Shown here in pieces: positions 32,723 through 41,843 of a stretch of 64,000 nt of DNA. The DNA lies in contig NZ_LS999839.1 in assembly GCF_900564155.1 (NCBI RefSeq), positions 2,973,097 to 3,037,096 on the forward strand. The letters are read 5' to 3'. The first letter of the stretch is position 1. Every line of letters starts with the position of its first letter. The translations under genes were made by a program, and so were the position numbers. The notes under the pieces were generated by a model, which saw only the letters and a program-made list of their open reading frames with translations, was not told the DNA's origin and made no database searches. This DNA is from Pedobacter schmidteae (GTDB lineage: Bacteria > Bacteroidota > Bacteroidia > Sphingobacteriales > Sphingobacteriaceae).

Positions 32723-33331
32723 ATGATTGCCGACGAATATTTATTACAAAAACAAGTTTTCATCTTTGAGCTGGATAATGTAATTTATCCCGAAAAAGAC
32801 TATTTGCTGCAAGTATATTACCTCTTTGCCCAGTTTATTGAATATGGCGAGCAGATACCTGCTGCCGAGATCCTGAAATACATGGAGCAAACCTTTCTGG
32901 AGGGGGGGGACGTGGACATGTTTGCTAAAACAGCGGCCAGGTTTAATATCCCCGAAAAATACCAGGTTAATTTTGACATGCTGCTGCACAGTGTGCGTTT
33001 GCCTTTAAAGCTGTTGATTTATGATGAAGTATTGCGGTTTTTGCAGAGCATAGTAACGGAACGCAAACACATCTTTTTATTTGTACAGGGCAATCCGGCT
33101 ATGCAGCTCAATAAAATTAAACAAACCGAGTGGAATGGGTTGGAGCAATATCTGAGGGTGTTTTTTACTGCCGAGTACGAACCTGAAAACGATGCTTTGA
33201 AACTGATACTGGAACAGGAAGGATTAAAGACCGATGAGGTGCTGCTGATTGGTGTTTCGGCATTCGCCGAAACACATGCCTCGGCCGTTAAAGCGGATTA
33301 TTTAAATGTGAACAAACTTTTTTTGACATAA
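32723..33331 (+). CDS. HAD-fold protein lacking the catalytic residues
   Basis: A 202-residue protein with the layout of pyrimidine-5'-nucleotidase-like HAD proteins, but every catalytic position is changed. Motif I reads FELDNVIYPE instead of FDLDNTLYP, so the nucleophile Asp is Glu. Motif II reads FVQGNP where T/S is expected. Motif IV reads GVSAFAETHA where GDSxxD is expected. It is therefore probably not a phosphatase and may be a binding or structural protein. It follows lolD and the small Rossmann-like gene in one operon. Confidence 0.75.
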   Translation: MIADEYLLQKQVFIFELDNVIYPEKDYLLQVYYLFAQFIEYGEQIPAAEILKYMEQTFLEGGDVDMFAKTAARFNIPEKYQVNFDMLLHSVRLPLKLLIYDEVLRFLQSIVTERKHIFLFVQGNPAMQLNKIKQTEWNGLEQYLRVFFTAEYEPENDALKLILEQEGLKTDEVLLIGVSAFAETHASAVKADYLNVNKLFLT

Positions 33332-33373
33332 TTCCGTTTATATTTTTTTTATCTTTATATAAAATATTTCAAA

Positions 33374-34996
33374 ATGAAATCCATCTTCTGGTCGGGGAAA
33401 TCTAATTTCCTTTTAGCGTTGCTTGTTGTAATGGCTCTGGGGAGCTGTAAAAAATCTAAAGTAACGCCCGATCCGGTGCCTGTAGAGCCTTCCATTGGTG
33501 CAAATACCAAGCAAACCCCTACTACAAACCGGACAGAGCTGACCAATGATTCGTTGTATCTGTATGCCAAGCAGATTTATTTCTGGAATACAGCATTGCC
33601 ATCTTATGATGCATTTACTCCCAGGGGGTATGGCAGCAATTATGACGGTGAACTGGTTGGGATAGCCAAAGCTTCCGGCTCTGTTGATTACGTTGCTGCA
33701 GATAACGATACCAAATATTCCTATATACAGGATATCACTACCGCCAATCCAAGTCCTTCATCTAACCTTCAGGGGGCGCAATTGTCTGTCGACCTGGAAG
33801 GAAATGGTAATGATACCGGAGTAATGTGGATTCCATTTGGAACAAATAACAGTTATTCGATTTTTGTTACGGTGGTTGCACCAGGTTCAGATGCTGAAGC
33901 AAAAGGCGTAAAACGCGGCTGGGCAATTTCAAAGATCAATGGAATATCGTATGGTACCAACTATCCGGGCGAATACCTTTCTATATATGACCAATTGGCT
34001 AAAAATAGCGTAACAATTGAAGGGACCAAGTGGGTAAATGGTTCGCCGGGTGAATCATTTAATGTGACACTGACGAAGAAAAGTTACAGCAGCAGTCCGG
34101 TATATGCCTCCAAAGTGATTACTTCTGGCGGTAAAAAGATTGGTTATCTGGCCTATGGTCGTTTCTCTAACGAAAGTAATTCCTTCAAGGCATTGGAAGA
34201 TGTATTTACTACTTTTTCCGGTCAGGGGGTTACCAATCTGGTGATCGACCTAAGGTATAACGGCGGCGGCTATATCAATACTGCCGAACATCTGGTAAAC
34301 CTGATTGTACCGGCAGGTACTACCGGGGTGATGTATAAAGAGTACTACAATGCAGATATGCAAAATAAACGAGCGCTGATCTTAAAAAATCAACCATATA
34401 CTGATGAGAATGATAAAATAAGGTATAAAAGTGTTAATGGAGTCAACGTGATGATGAATTTGTATGATGATGTTGACTATACGGTGGCCAAAAACACCTA
34501 TAACTTTAGTAAGTTCGGCGCCCTTAACGGAGTAACCGATGTTGTTTTCCTGGTAAGCCGTAATACGGCCTCGGCCAGCGAGCTGGTCATCAATTCTTTA
34601 AAACCAAAAATGAATGTGAAGCTGGTTGGGAAAACAACTTATGGCAAACCTATTGGATTTTTTCCTATTAGGTTACAAAACAGATATGACGTTTATTATT
34701 CTCTTTTTGAGACCAAAAATTCACTGGATCAGGGAGGATATTTTTCGGGTATGACGCCCGATTTCGATCTGAGCGAAAATCCGACTTATCAGCTTGGGGA
34801 TGAAAAAGAGTTTTATCTGGCCAAAGCCATTAACATCTTAAACCCTGCTGCGGTAACCACCTCTGGGTTTGCTAAGGGCGCTATCATGAGTGTTGATGGT
34901 AAGCAGATTAACCTGAACAGTCCAAATGCAATTGTACCTATAGATCAGCCCGGAAGTTTTGTAGGAATGATTGAAGACCGCTTTAGACGTCGATAG
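33374..34996 (+). CDS. S41 family peptidase, lipoprotein
   Basis: A 540-residue secreted serine protease of the C-terminal processing peptidase family. The signal peptide ends in a lipobox (VMALGSC, Cys at about residue 26), so it is a lipoprotein. A PDZ-like region with APGSDAEAKGVKRGWAISKING precedes the S41 domain: LVIDLRYNGGGY and SRNTASASELVINSLKP (catalytic Ser) with VGKTTYGKPIGF. It likely degrades or processes periplasmic or surface proteins. Its gene is 42 bp after the HAD-like gene. Confidence 0.9.
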   Translation: MKSIFWSGKSNFLLALLVVMALGSCKKSKVTPDPVPVEPSIGANTKQTPTTNRTELTNDSLYLYAKQIYFWNTALPSYDAFTPRGYGSNYDGELVGIAKASGSVDYVAADNDTKYSYIQDITTANPSPSSNLQGAQLSVDLEGNGNDTGVMWIPFGTNNSYSIFVTVVAPGSDAEAKGVKRGWAISKINGISYGTNYPGEYLSIYDQLAKNSVTIEGTKWVNGSPGESFNVTLTKKSYSSSPVYASKVITSGGKKIGYLAYGRFSNESNSFKALEDVFTTFSGQGVTNLVIDLRYNGGGYINTAEHLVNLIVPAGTTGVMYKEYYNADMQNKRALILKNQPYTDENDKIRYKSVNGVNVMMNLYDDVDYTVAKNTYNFSKFGALNGVTDVVFLVSRNTASASELVINSLKPKMNVKLVGKTTYGKPIGFFPIRLQNRYDVYYSLFETKNSLDQGGYFSGMTPDFDLSENPTYQLGDEKEFYLAKAINILNPAAVTTSGFAKGAIMSVDGKQINLNSPNAIVPIDQPGSFVGMIEDRFRRR

Positions 34997-35153
34997 CTTT
35001 AAAAAACTGAAAATCAGCTGCCTTTCTTTTGTATCAGCAATTTTATTGACACAATTGTGTAAATACCTTTGAAGTATGGCGCTTTTTTTGTTTATTGGTA
35101 TAACAAAAACTGGTTGTTTGATACAACCAAACAAGATTTTAGCCATTATAATT

Positions 35154-35420
35154 ATGTTAGGGGAATTAATAGAGAAAGAAGCGATAGACATCAGTCAGAT
35201 TGTACCTGCTGATGAGAATCATACCGAAGAATTGCGCGGTAAATTAAACGGCGCCCAGCGCCTGGGAAACGAATTTAAATCAAAGGCAGACATTACTTTT
35301 AACACCAAAGAAGGACCAAAAACGGTTTCAACCACGGTGTGGTCGGTTACCGAAAAATACATTCAGCTAAAGAATGGAATTCACATTCCTTTGGCCAGCC
35401 TGATTGATATTGATTTTTAA
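35154..35420 (+). CDS. Conserved hypothetical protein
   Basis: An 88-residue protein from the ATG at 35154 (MLGELIEKEAIDISQIV), with alternating hydrophilic and beta-prone sequence and no recognised domain. An earlier ATG at 35076 would add 26 hydrophobic residues and lies only four bases after a perfect -7 box, TACCTTTG (35064-35071), as at other genes in this window; that longer form cannot be excluded. The downstream gene is convergent and begins 3 bp after the stop, so the two 3' ends almost touch. Confidence 0.6.
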   Translation: MLGELIEKEAIDISQIVPADENHTEELRGKLNGAQRLGNEFKSKADITFNTKEGPKTVSTTVWSVTEKYIQLKNGIHIPLASLIDIDF

Positions 35421-35423
35421 AAG

Positions 35424-36362
35424 CTATTGCTTTTTCATTTTCAGCTTTTCATGAAATAGCTGTTGTGCATCACGTTCTTTATCGATGTTAATGATGACCT
35501 CCAGAATGGAGTTCGCAGCATCGATAAAGAACTTTTTATTGATGTTCTGATACTCATCGCTAGCCTTGTGGTAATCTTTGTGATCTTCCACACCAAAATA
35601 AATGAAGGGAATATTTTTGTCGTTAAAGGCCGAATGGTCGCTTTGTTTGGTCCAGTCATCATGACCCGATTTAGGATCATCGTGCCCGAATAATATTTTA
35701 AGTGAAGGATTGGTGGTATAGAAGTAATCTCTTAGCGATGGATATTTCCAGGTACCACAGGCATACAGCTCGTTTTTATCATTGTGGCTGATCATGTCCA
35801 TATTGATGTTCAATTTTATGCGCTCTATATTTACAGGAGGTTTGGTCACAAAAGCTTTGGCACCCTGTAGTCCCATTTCTTCGGCATCAAAAGCGGCAAA
35901 AATTAAAGTATGAGTGGGTTTATGCGTTGTATAATAAGAGGCAAACTTTAATAAAGCAGCCACGCCCGAGGCATTGTCGTCGGCCCCGTTGTATACTTCA
36001 TTGTTGATGATGCCAATATGATCATAGTGTGCCGAAATCACAATTACCTGCTCGCTTTTGCCTTCAATATAGCCAATCATGTTTTTGCCTTGCACGGTTC
36101 CCTTGCTGGTTTCAAAAGAAAAAGGCTGCTGGTAACCCTGTAGCTGCGGAAATGACTTTAGGCCAATAGTGGTAAAACGTTTGTCGAGGTAAGCTCTGGC
36201 CATTTCTCCACCTTTGGTGCCGGTTTTTCGTCCCTCATAACTGTCCGACGACAGGATCTCTACGTCGGCAAGCAGTTGTTTGTCGGCAGGTGTAATTGTT
36301 GTTTGTTTTACCGAACTGCAGCTCAACAACAAGCCTAAGCAGATCGACAGATAAGTATTCAT
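35424..36362 (-). CDS. M28 family metallopeptidase, lipoprotein
   Basis: A 312-residue zinc aminopeptidase-like protein. From MNTYLSICLGLLLSC it has a lipoprotein signal (Cys about residue 15), which favours the ATG at 36362 over one 45 bp earlier. Metal ligands are seen in VISAHYDHIG, YNGADDNASGVAALL, DAEEMGLQG, NMDMISH and the C-terminal QSDHSAFND, KDYHKASD. It should cleave N-terminal residues from peptides in the periplasm or at the cell surface. Confidence 0.9.
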   Translation of the reverse strand: MNTYLSICLGLLLSCSSVKQTTITPADKQLLADVEILSSDSYEGRKTGTKGGEMARAYLDKRFTTIGLKSFPQLQGYQQPFSFETSKGTVQGKNMIGYIEGKSEQVIVISAHYDHIGIINNEVYNGADDNASGVAALLKFASYYTTHKPTHTLIFAAFDAEEMGLQGAKAFVTKPPVNIERIKLNINMDMISHNDKNELYACGTWKYPSLRDYFYTTNPSLKILFGHDDPKSGHDDWTKQSDHSAFNDKNIPFIYFGVEDHKDYHKASDEYQNINKKFFIDAANSILEVIINIDKERDAQQLFHEKLKMKKQ

Positions 36363-36508
36363 TTGAACCGGTCTAAACATCATATAAAGGTAATTATATT
36401 GTTTCACAAACAGACCATCCTATTTTTGTGAAAACTTAAACAGCGACCTGCTGTTTTAACATAAACCCATTAATTTGGACATTATTATTAATTATAAAAC
36501 TATTTAAA

Positions 36509-37492
36509 ATGGAATACAGACGTTTAGGGAAATCCGGTTTGCAGGTAAGTGCGTTATCGTTAGGCAGCTGGCTCACTTTCGGACAACAGATCAGTGATAA
36601 AACCGCCGATGAATTGATGGGGATGGCGTATGATGCGGGGGTAAATTTTTTCGATAATGCCGAGGGCTACGCCGCTGGTAAGTCGGAAATAGTGATGGGC
36701 AAAATATTGAAGGCCCACAAGTGGGAGCGTGAATCTTTTGTGGTTTCGAGTAAGGTGTTTTTTGGTACCGAAAACAAGGGGCCAAATAGGGTAGGGCTTT
36801 CGCGTAAACATGTAATTGAAGCTTGTAATGGTGCTTTGTCGCGCTTGCAGGTTGATTATTTGGATCTTTACTTTTGTCACCGGCCCGATAGCAACACACC
36901 TATAGAAGAAACGGTGTGGGCCATGAATACCCTTTTGCAACAAGGTAAAATCCTGTATTGGGGTACATCGGAGTGGAGTGCAGCCGAGATTATGGAAGCG
37001 ATACGGGTAGCCAGGCAATACAATCTGATTGGGCCAACTATGGAGCAGCCGCAGTATAACCTGATGGAGCGAAATAAGGTAGAGAATGACTACTTGTTGC
37101 TTTTTAAAGAATATGGCCTGGGTACCACCATCTGGTCGCCTTTGGCATCGGGTTTATTGTCGGGCAAATACACCGCTAAAAAGACCAGCGATACGCGTTT
37201 GGAATTGAAAGGAATGGAGTGGCTGAAAGATGCAGTGCTGAATGAAGAGAAGTTGAAGAAGGCAGAAAAATTACAGGCGTTGGCCGATAAGCTGAATGTT
37301 TCTTTGGCAAAGCTTTCCCTGGCCTGGTGCCTTAAAAATCCTCATGTAAGTACAGTTATTCTGGGGGCTTCAAAAACGGCCCAATTGAAAGAGAACCTGA
37401 CTGCACTGGAGGTGTTGCCTTTGCTTACCGATGAAGTAATGGACAGCATTGAAGCTATTGTGCAGACAAAGCCTAAAGTGGTTAAGTTTTAG
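36509..37492 (+). CDS. Aldo/keto reductase (Kv-beta-like)
   Basis: A 327-residue NADPH-dependent aldo/keto reductase. It begins MEYRRLGKSGLQVSALSLGSW, has the catalytic DNAEGYAAGKSE, the HRPD motif in DLYFCHRPDSNTP, and the C-terminal cofactor site STVILGASKTAQLKEN. The sequence resembles the voltage-gated-channel beta-subunit-like/YghZ group rather than classical sugar reductases. It is monocistronic, ended by a long perfect hairpin. Confidence 0.92.
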   Translation: MEYRRLGKSGLQVSALSLGSWLTFGQQISDKTADELMGMAYDAGVNFFDNAEGYAAGKSEIVMGKILKAHKWERESFVVSSKVFFGTENKGPNRVGLSRKHVIEACNGALSRLQVDYLDLYFCHRPDSNTPIEETVWAMNTLLQQGKILYWGTSEWSAAEIMEAIRVARQYNLIGPTMEQPQYNLMERNKVENDYLLLFKEYGLGTTIWSPLASGLLSGKYTAKKTSDTRLELKGMEWLKDAVLNEEKLKKAEKLQALADKLNVSLAKLSLAWCLKNPHVSTVILGASKTAQLKENLTALEVLPLLTDEVMDSIEAIVQTKPKVVKF

Positions 37493-37494
37493 AA

Positions 37495-37541
37495 TATAAG
37501 AGAAGGGCTTGTATCATTATGATACAAGCCCTTCTCTTATA
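37495..37541. terminator. Long perfect bidirectional terminator hairpin
   Basis: A 23-bp perfect inverted repeat (37495-37517 with 37519-37541) has core AGAGAAGGGCTTGTATCAT. It stands between the convergent aldo/keto reductase and gap genes and would serve both strands. Confidence 0.85.
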
Positions 37542-37574
37542 TTTAACTATACTATTTAGTGAACATTACAAAAC

Positions 37575-39023
37575 TTAGTAATAAGTCAGTCTGATTACAC
37601 CAGCCATTTTCTTGGCCAGGCGAATCACCTGTCTGGTATAGCCATATTCATTATCGTACCAGGTGTAAAGCACAACGGATTTATTGTCGCGGGCAATAAT
37701 AGTAGCCGGGCCATCAATAATTGAGGCATGGCTGTTCCCAATCAGGTCGGTACTTACCAGTTCATTGGAAATGGAGTATTCAATTTGTTCCGACAGGTCG
37801 CCAAATAGCGAGGCTTGCTTTAATATCTCTGCCAATTCTTCTTTTGAAGTCACAGTGTTTAGCGACAAGTTTAATATTGCCAAAGATACATTAGGCGTGG
37901 GTACCCGAACGGCATTGCCGGTAAGTTTGCCGCCCAAATGAGGGATCACCTTGGCTACCGCTTTATCGGCACCAGTTTCGGTAATTACCAGGTTTAAGGC
38001 TGCAGAACGACCCCTGCGGTATTTTTTATGGTAGTTGTCCAGCAAATTCTGGTCGTTGGTATAAGAGTGTACCGTTTCTATATGTCCTTTTTCAATACCA
38101 AAAGCGTCATCTACAATTTTCAATACCGGCACAATGGCATTGGTGGTGCAGGAAGCATTAGAAAGGATGGTTTCTGCGTCGAAATCAATCTCCGAATCAT
38201 TGATGCCGGCTACCACATTCGGAATATCTCCTTTTGCAGGTGCGGTCAACAAAACTTTGCTGATTCCTTGCGCCTGAAGGTGCTTACCCAAGCCATCTCG
38301 GTCGCGATAAATACCTGTATTGTCTATTAAAAGCGCATCCTTAATATCATAGGCAGTATAATCAACCGATTCCGGTGAAGATGCTTTGATGAAATGGACA
38401 GTTTGTCCGTTGATGATCAGTGCTTTGTTCTCAAAATCTTCAACTATGGTACCGTTAAAAGGACCATGAATAGAATCCGTACGCAGCAGTTCGGCCCTTT
38501 TTATCAGTTCCTCATCGCTATAGCTACGGGTTACAATAGCTCTCAAACGGAGCTGTTCGCCTTTTCCGGCTTGTAAAATAAGTTCACGGGCAGCAATTCT
38601 GCCAATACGTCCGAAGCCAAACAGTACAACATCTACCGGTGTTAAATTGATTTTGTCTTTTCCGATGTGTTTGCTCAATTTGCTCACTACGAAATCGTTG
38701 ATAGAGGCGTAGTTGTTGTTGTCGGACAGCCATTCTGAAGCCAGCCGGCCTACATCTACCCTTGAAGGGGCCAGGTTGCATTTGGCAATAGTAGCGGCCA
38801 GTTCTAAAGTGGTATAGATGCTGATGTCTTTTCCACTGATTTCTTTAGCATACTGATGGTGAGCGAGGATCTCGCTGCTGCCAACATCAAATAAAGGTTT
38901 TCGGAACAATACCAGTTCAACTGATCTGTCGAACCATAATTGTCCTACAATATTGATCAGCTCAATAGCTTTTTTTTCTTTTTCAATCCAGTTTTGGAAC
39001 TCGGATTGGTACTTGTTTAACAT
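37575..39023 (-). CDS. gap: Glyceraldehyde-3-phosphate dehydrogenase, long form
   Basis: A 482-residue GAPDH. The NAD site FGFGRIGRIAARELI starts only at about residue 132, and the catalytic cysteine is in SNASCTTNAIVPVLKI; ETVHSYTNDQNLLDN and PNVSLAILNLSL follow. The first 125 residues are an extra helical domain not present in the 335-residue classical enzyme; this long form is known in Bacteroidota and other groups. A good promoter (TTG, 20 bp, TACTTTTG at 39050-39057) precedes it on the minus strand. Confidence 0.93.
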   Translation of the reverse strand: MLNKYQSEFQNWIEKEKKAIELINIVGQLWFDRSVELVLFRKPLFDVGSSEILAHHQYAKEISGKDISIYTTLELAATIAKCNLAPSRVDVGRLASEWLSDNNNYASINDFVVSKLSKHIGKDKINLTPVDVVLFGFGRIGRIAARELILQAGKGEQLRLRAIVTRSYSDEELIKRAELLRTDSIHGPFNGTIVEDFENKALIINGQTVHFIKASSPESVDYTAYDIKDALLIDNTGIYRDRDGLGKHLQAQGISKVLLTAPAKGDIPNVVAGINDSEIDFDAETILSNASCTTNAIVPVLKIVDDAFGIEKGHIETVHSYTNDQNLLDNYHKKYRRGRSAALNLVITETGADKAVAKVIPHLGGKLTGNAVRVPTPNVSLAILNLSLNTVTSKEELAEILKQASLFGDLSEQIEYSISNELVSTDLIGNSHASIIDGPATIIARDNKSVVLYTWYDNEYGYTRQVIRLAKKMAGVIRLTYY

Positions 39024-39049
39024 GTCAGGAATTTTTGGTTAGCGTGCTG

Positions 39050-39080
39050 CAAAAGTAAAAAAGATTGAGCGAGTACCCAA
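39050..39080 (-). promoter_or_regulatory. Promoter of gap
   Basis: On the minus strand TTG (39078-39080) is followed after 20 bp by TACTTTTG (39050-39057), a perfect -7 box; the leader to the ATG at 39023 is about 20 nt. Confidence 0.65.
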
Positions 39081-39119
39081 TCTTTTTTACGTTATAATTT
39101 TACAGAAATAAAAATGACT

Positions 39120-39980
39120 TTATCCCAGGTATGATTTTAATATTTTACTTCTTGAAGTATGACGCAATCTTTGCAAAGCTTTGTCTTTAATCTGACGAAC
39201 GCGTTCACGTGTCAGGTTAAATTTCTCACCAATTTCTTCCAATGAAAGCGGGTGGTTGGTACTTAATCCAAAAAACAAAACGATGATTTCGCGTTCGCGT
39301 TCTGTTAAAGTAGACAGAGAACGTTTGATTTCTTCCGAAAGCGACTCATTGATCAGGCTACTATCTGTATTTGGTTCATGATTTTCCAATACATCCAGCA
39401 AGGTATTTTCTTCACCCTGAACAAATGGGGCATCCATAGATACATGGCGACCAGAGTTACTCAAGGTGTCAGATATTTTATCTACGGTAGTTTCCAGGAT
39501 ATCTGCCAATTCTTCAGGAGAAGGCTCACGCTCATATTCCTGCTCCAGTTTAGAAAACGCTTTACTGATTTTACTTAAAGAGCCCACCTGGTTTAAAGGT
39601 AAACGAACAATACGACTTTGCTCGGCAATAGCCTGCAAAATAGACTGACGAATCCACCAAACCGCATAAGATATAAATTTGAACCCTTTTGTTTCATCAA
39701 AACGCTTGGCGGCTTTAATCAAACCAAGATTACCTTCGTTAATTAAATCTCCTAAGGTTAAACCCTGATTTTGATATTGCTTAGCAACCGAAACCACAAA
39801 ACGTAGGTTGGTTTTAGTTAAGCGTTCCAATGCAGCCTGATCCCCTTCCCGTATCTTCCTTGCTAATATTACTTCTTCTTCTGCAGTGATTAAATCCACT
39901 TTACCAATCTCGTGAAGGTATTTGTCTAAGGATTGACTTTCGCGATTGGTAATTGATTGCGTGATTTTGAGTTGTCTCAT
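39120..39980 (-). CDS. rpoD: Primary sigma factor (RpoD/SigA type)
   Basis: A 286-residue sigma-70 factor of the short form used by Bacteroidota as their main sigma. Region 1.2 ([16 protein letters not shown]), region 2 ([36 protein letters not shown]), region 3 and region 4.2 ([27 protein letters not shown]) are all clear. It recognises the TTTG/TAnnTTTG promoters seen through this window. A perfect -7 box, TACTTTTG (40018-40025, minus), lies about 40 nt before the ATG. Confidence 0.95.
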   Translation of the reverse strand: MRQLKITQSITNRESQSLDKYLHEIGKVDLITAEEEVILARKIREGDQAALERLTKTNLRFVVSVAKQYQNQGLTLGDLINEGNLGLIKAAKRFDETKGFKFISYAVWWIRQSILQAIAEQSRIVRLPLNQVGSLSKISKAFSKLEQEYEREPSPEELADILETTVDKISDTLSNSGRHVSMDAPFVQGEENTLLDVLENHEPNTDSSLINESLSEEIKRSLSTLTEREREIIVLFFGLSTNHPLSLEEIGEKFNLTRERVRQIKDKALQRLRHTSRSKILKSYLG

Positions 39981-40017
39981 TTATATATTTTGGTACTCGT
40001 TATGTATTTTGAACGTG

Positions 40018-40025
40018 CAAAAGTA
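40018..40025 (-). promoter_or_regulatory. -7 box of rpoD
   Basis: TACTTTTG on the minus strand is a perfect TAnnTTTG, giving a leader of roughly 33 nt to the ATG at 39980. A -33 TTTG is not evident. Confidence 0.5.
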
Positions 40026-40337
40026 AGAATTTAAAGGCATTTTTAAAACATAAATTCCTGAAAATGTTACACTTTACAGCAGTAATTTCTATCATTTGTA
40101 TGCAGCAAAAATTATTCCAAAATACTTTTGTCAGGCTATTCTTTTTATTAGAATGGGGGCGGTAACGGAGCTGAATTATTCCGCTGTATATTGATTGATA
40201 ATCATATACATAAAATATCTGGGTCAAAATAATATTTTGCCCGGCGGGTATTTTAGTAAAATTAACAGGAGCGTTTGTTTTGCTGTGTGTCAATTACTAT
40301 GCATAGGTTGCACATTTGACATAAAGACGATAACCGT

Positions 40338-40357
40338 ATTTACTAATTTTAGTAAAT
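40338..40357. promoter_or_regulatory. Perfect 20-bp palindrome of operator type
   Basis: ATTTACTAA and TTAGTAAAT form a perfect 9-bp inverted repeat around TT, and another TAGTAAA half-site follows 3 bp later. The intergenic region 39981-40457 otherwise holds the rpoD promoter, a weaker inverted repeat at 40221-40242 and the 3' hairpin of the YegP gene. No gene starts nearby, so its target is unclear. Confidence 0.35.
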
Positions 40358-40372
40358 CTAGTAAAAATATTA

Positions 40373-40435
40373 AGAGACTGCATAAAAATTAAGGAATATT
40401 TACAAGAAATGTAAATTTGTTTTCATGCAGTCTCT
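40373..40435 (-). terminator. Nested hairpin after the YegP-like gene
   Basis: AGAGACTGCAT (40373-40383) pairs perfectly with ATGCAGTCTCT (40425-40435), and a second perfect hairpin, ATTTACA/TGTAAAT (40398-40416), sits inside. It begins 22 bases after the stop codon of the minus-strand YegP-like gene; a short T-rich stretch follows on the minus strand, so it is the likely transcript end. Confidence 0.55.
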
Positions 40436-40457
40436 CGATTGTATTCGGTGGTGGTAT

Positions 40458-40787
40458 TTAGCTCAGATCCGAAGTTTCGGCCTCAGGTGCATTTTTCTTT
40501 ACCGATTCTATGCCATTGTCGCGACTGGCTTCGCTTTCATACATTTCGCTATTGCCTATGACCTGGCCGTTGCTGGCTTTCAAATTAAAGTAAGGCTTGC
40601 CATTGGACGATGTTTTTCTTTCAAATTTACTATCATCCATCGAGTTCTTTTTAACCGATTCAATGCCATTCTGGCAAGCACCTTTGGTCGAGTAGCCTTC
40701 GCTGCTCAGGATAACCTGGCCATTGCCAGCTTTTAGATTGAACTGAAATTCTCCGTTTTTTCTGGTCGTGATTTCAAATTTCCCCAT
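40458..40787 (-). CDS. YegP family protein (two DUF1508 repeats)
   Basis: A 109-residue protein made of two tandem copies of a 50-residue unit: FEITTRKNGEFQFNLKAGNG then FERKTSSNGKPYFNLKASNG, each followed by QVI and an NGIESVKKN ending. This is the DUF1508/YegP architecture; the fold is known but the function is not. It has its own nested 3' hairpin and no clear operon partner. Confidence 0.9.
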   Translation of the reverse strand: MGKFEITTRKNGEFQFNLKAGNGQVILSSEGYSTKGACQNGIESVKKNSMDDSKFERKTSSNGKPYFNLKASNGQVIGNSEMYESEASRDNGIESVKKNAPEAETSDLS

Positions 40788-40914
40788 AATTTTCTGAATT
40801 AGTTTTTAATTAGGTTGACTTTATTTCCCAATATAAAAAAAGAAAAACTAAACAAAAAAGATCGGATGTTATTTTTTGTTTAAGTTATGGCATCATAAAT
40901 GATAACGACAAAAA

Positions 40915-41757
40915 TTATATGCTATTCAGTTCGAAAGTTTTATCCAGCCGGATACCTTTTTCGGTGTGTTGTAAAGTGCAGCATTCATTAACCGGGTCGT
41001 GCTCCAGGTACAGGATGTACTTCTTGTCGGCAGCTTCCTGCAAAAAGGCTTTTTTCTCTTTTAGTGTTTGCAAAGGGAACATATCATAAGCCATTACGTA
41101 GGGTAGGGGAATGTGCCCTACAGAAGGCAGTAAATCGGCCATATATACAATAGTCTGGTCTTTATACCGCAGCTGTGGAAGCATCATGGCGTCAGTATGG
41201 CCATATGCGAAGCGAACGTTGAAACCAGGATGAAATTCTACCCCGTCTTTATCGGCTACAAACCTGAGCTGTCCGCTTTCCTGTATGGGTAAAATGTTCT
41301 CTCTCAAAAACGAAGCTTTTTCCCTGTCGTTCGGATTTACAGCCCAATCCCAATGCTGGGCATTGCTCCAGTAAAAGGCATTTTTAAATGCCGGACGAAG
41401 CCTGCCGTCACTTTGCCTGATGATAGAGCCGCCGCAATGATCAAAATGCAGGTGTGTTAAAAATACATCAGTAATGTCATCTCTGCTAAAACCTTTTGCT
41501 GCCAGCGATTTGTCCAGGGTGTCGTCCCCGTGCAGGTAATAGTGTCCCATAAACTTCTCATCCTGCTTGTCGCCAATACCGTTGTCTATCAATATCAGCC
41601 TGTCGCCATCCTCTATCAGCAAACAACGCATTGCCCAGGTACACATGTTATTGGCGTCGGCCGGATTGCTCTTTTGCCATATAGATTTAGGGACAACACC
41701 AAACATAGCGCCGCCGTCCAGTTTAAACAAGCCAGTATTTATTGTATGTAAGTTCAT
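40915..41757 (-). CDS. MBL-fold metallo-hydrolase
   Basis: A 280-residue metallo-beta-lactamase-fold hydrolase. The zinc motif HxHxDH is present as THLHFDHCGG near residue 105, with later ligands in FAYGHTDAMMLP, YMADLLPS and a C-terminal LEHDP. The layout (about 280 residues, LIDNGIGDK before the motif) resembles AHL-lactonase-like members, but the substrate cannot be assigned from sequence. Confidence 0.85.
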   Translation of the reverse strand: MNLHTINTGLFKLDGGAMFGVVPKSIWQKSNPADANNMCTWAMRCLLIEDGDRLILIDNGIGDKQDEKFMGHYYLHGDDTLDKSLAAKGFSRDDITDVFLTHLHFDHCGGSIIRQSDGRLRPAFKNAFYWSNAQHWDWAVNPNDREKASFLRENILPIQESGQLRFVADKDGVEFHPGFNVRFAYGHTDAMMLPQLRYKDQTIVYMADLLPSVGHIPLPYVMAYDMFPLQTLKEKKAFLQEAADKKYILYLEHDPVNECCTLQHTEKGIRLDKTFELNSI

Positions 41758-41790
41758 GATATGAATTTGGTTAGGGCTGTAAAGATAAAA

Positions 41791-41821
41791 AAAGAGGCGG
41801 TTAAATTTAAACGCCTCTTTT
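41791..41821. terminator. Terminator of lpdA
   Basis: AAAGAGGCG (41791-41799) and CGCCTCTTT (41812-41820) pair perfectly, with TTAAA/TTTAA extending the stem inside. It follows the minus-strand lpdA stop by 23 bp; A- and T-tracts flank it on both sides. Confidence 0.8.
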
Positions 41822-41843
41822 CTATGTTATCAATTTAATTGCA

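Noticed and set aside
40195..40392. 65-codon plus-strand frame in the rpoD/YegP gap
   Set aside because: No start context, no family likeness, overlaps palindromes and the 3' hairpin of the YegP gene.
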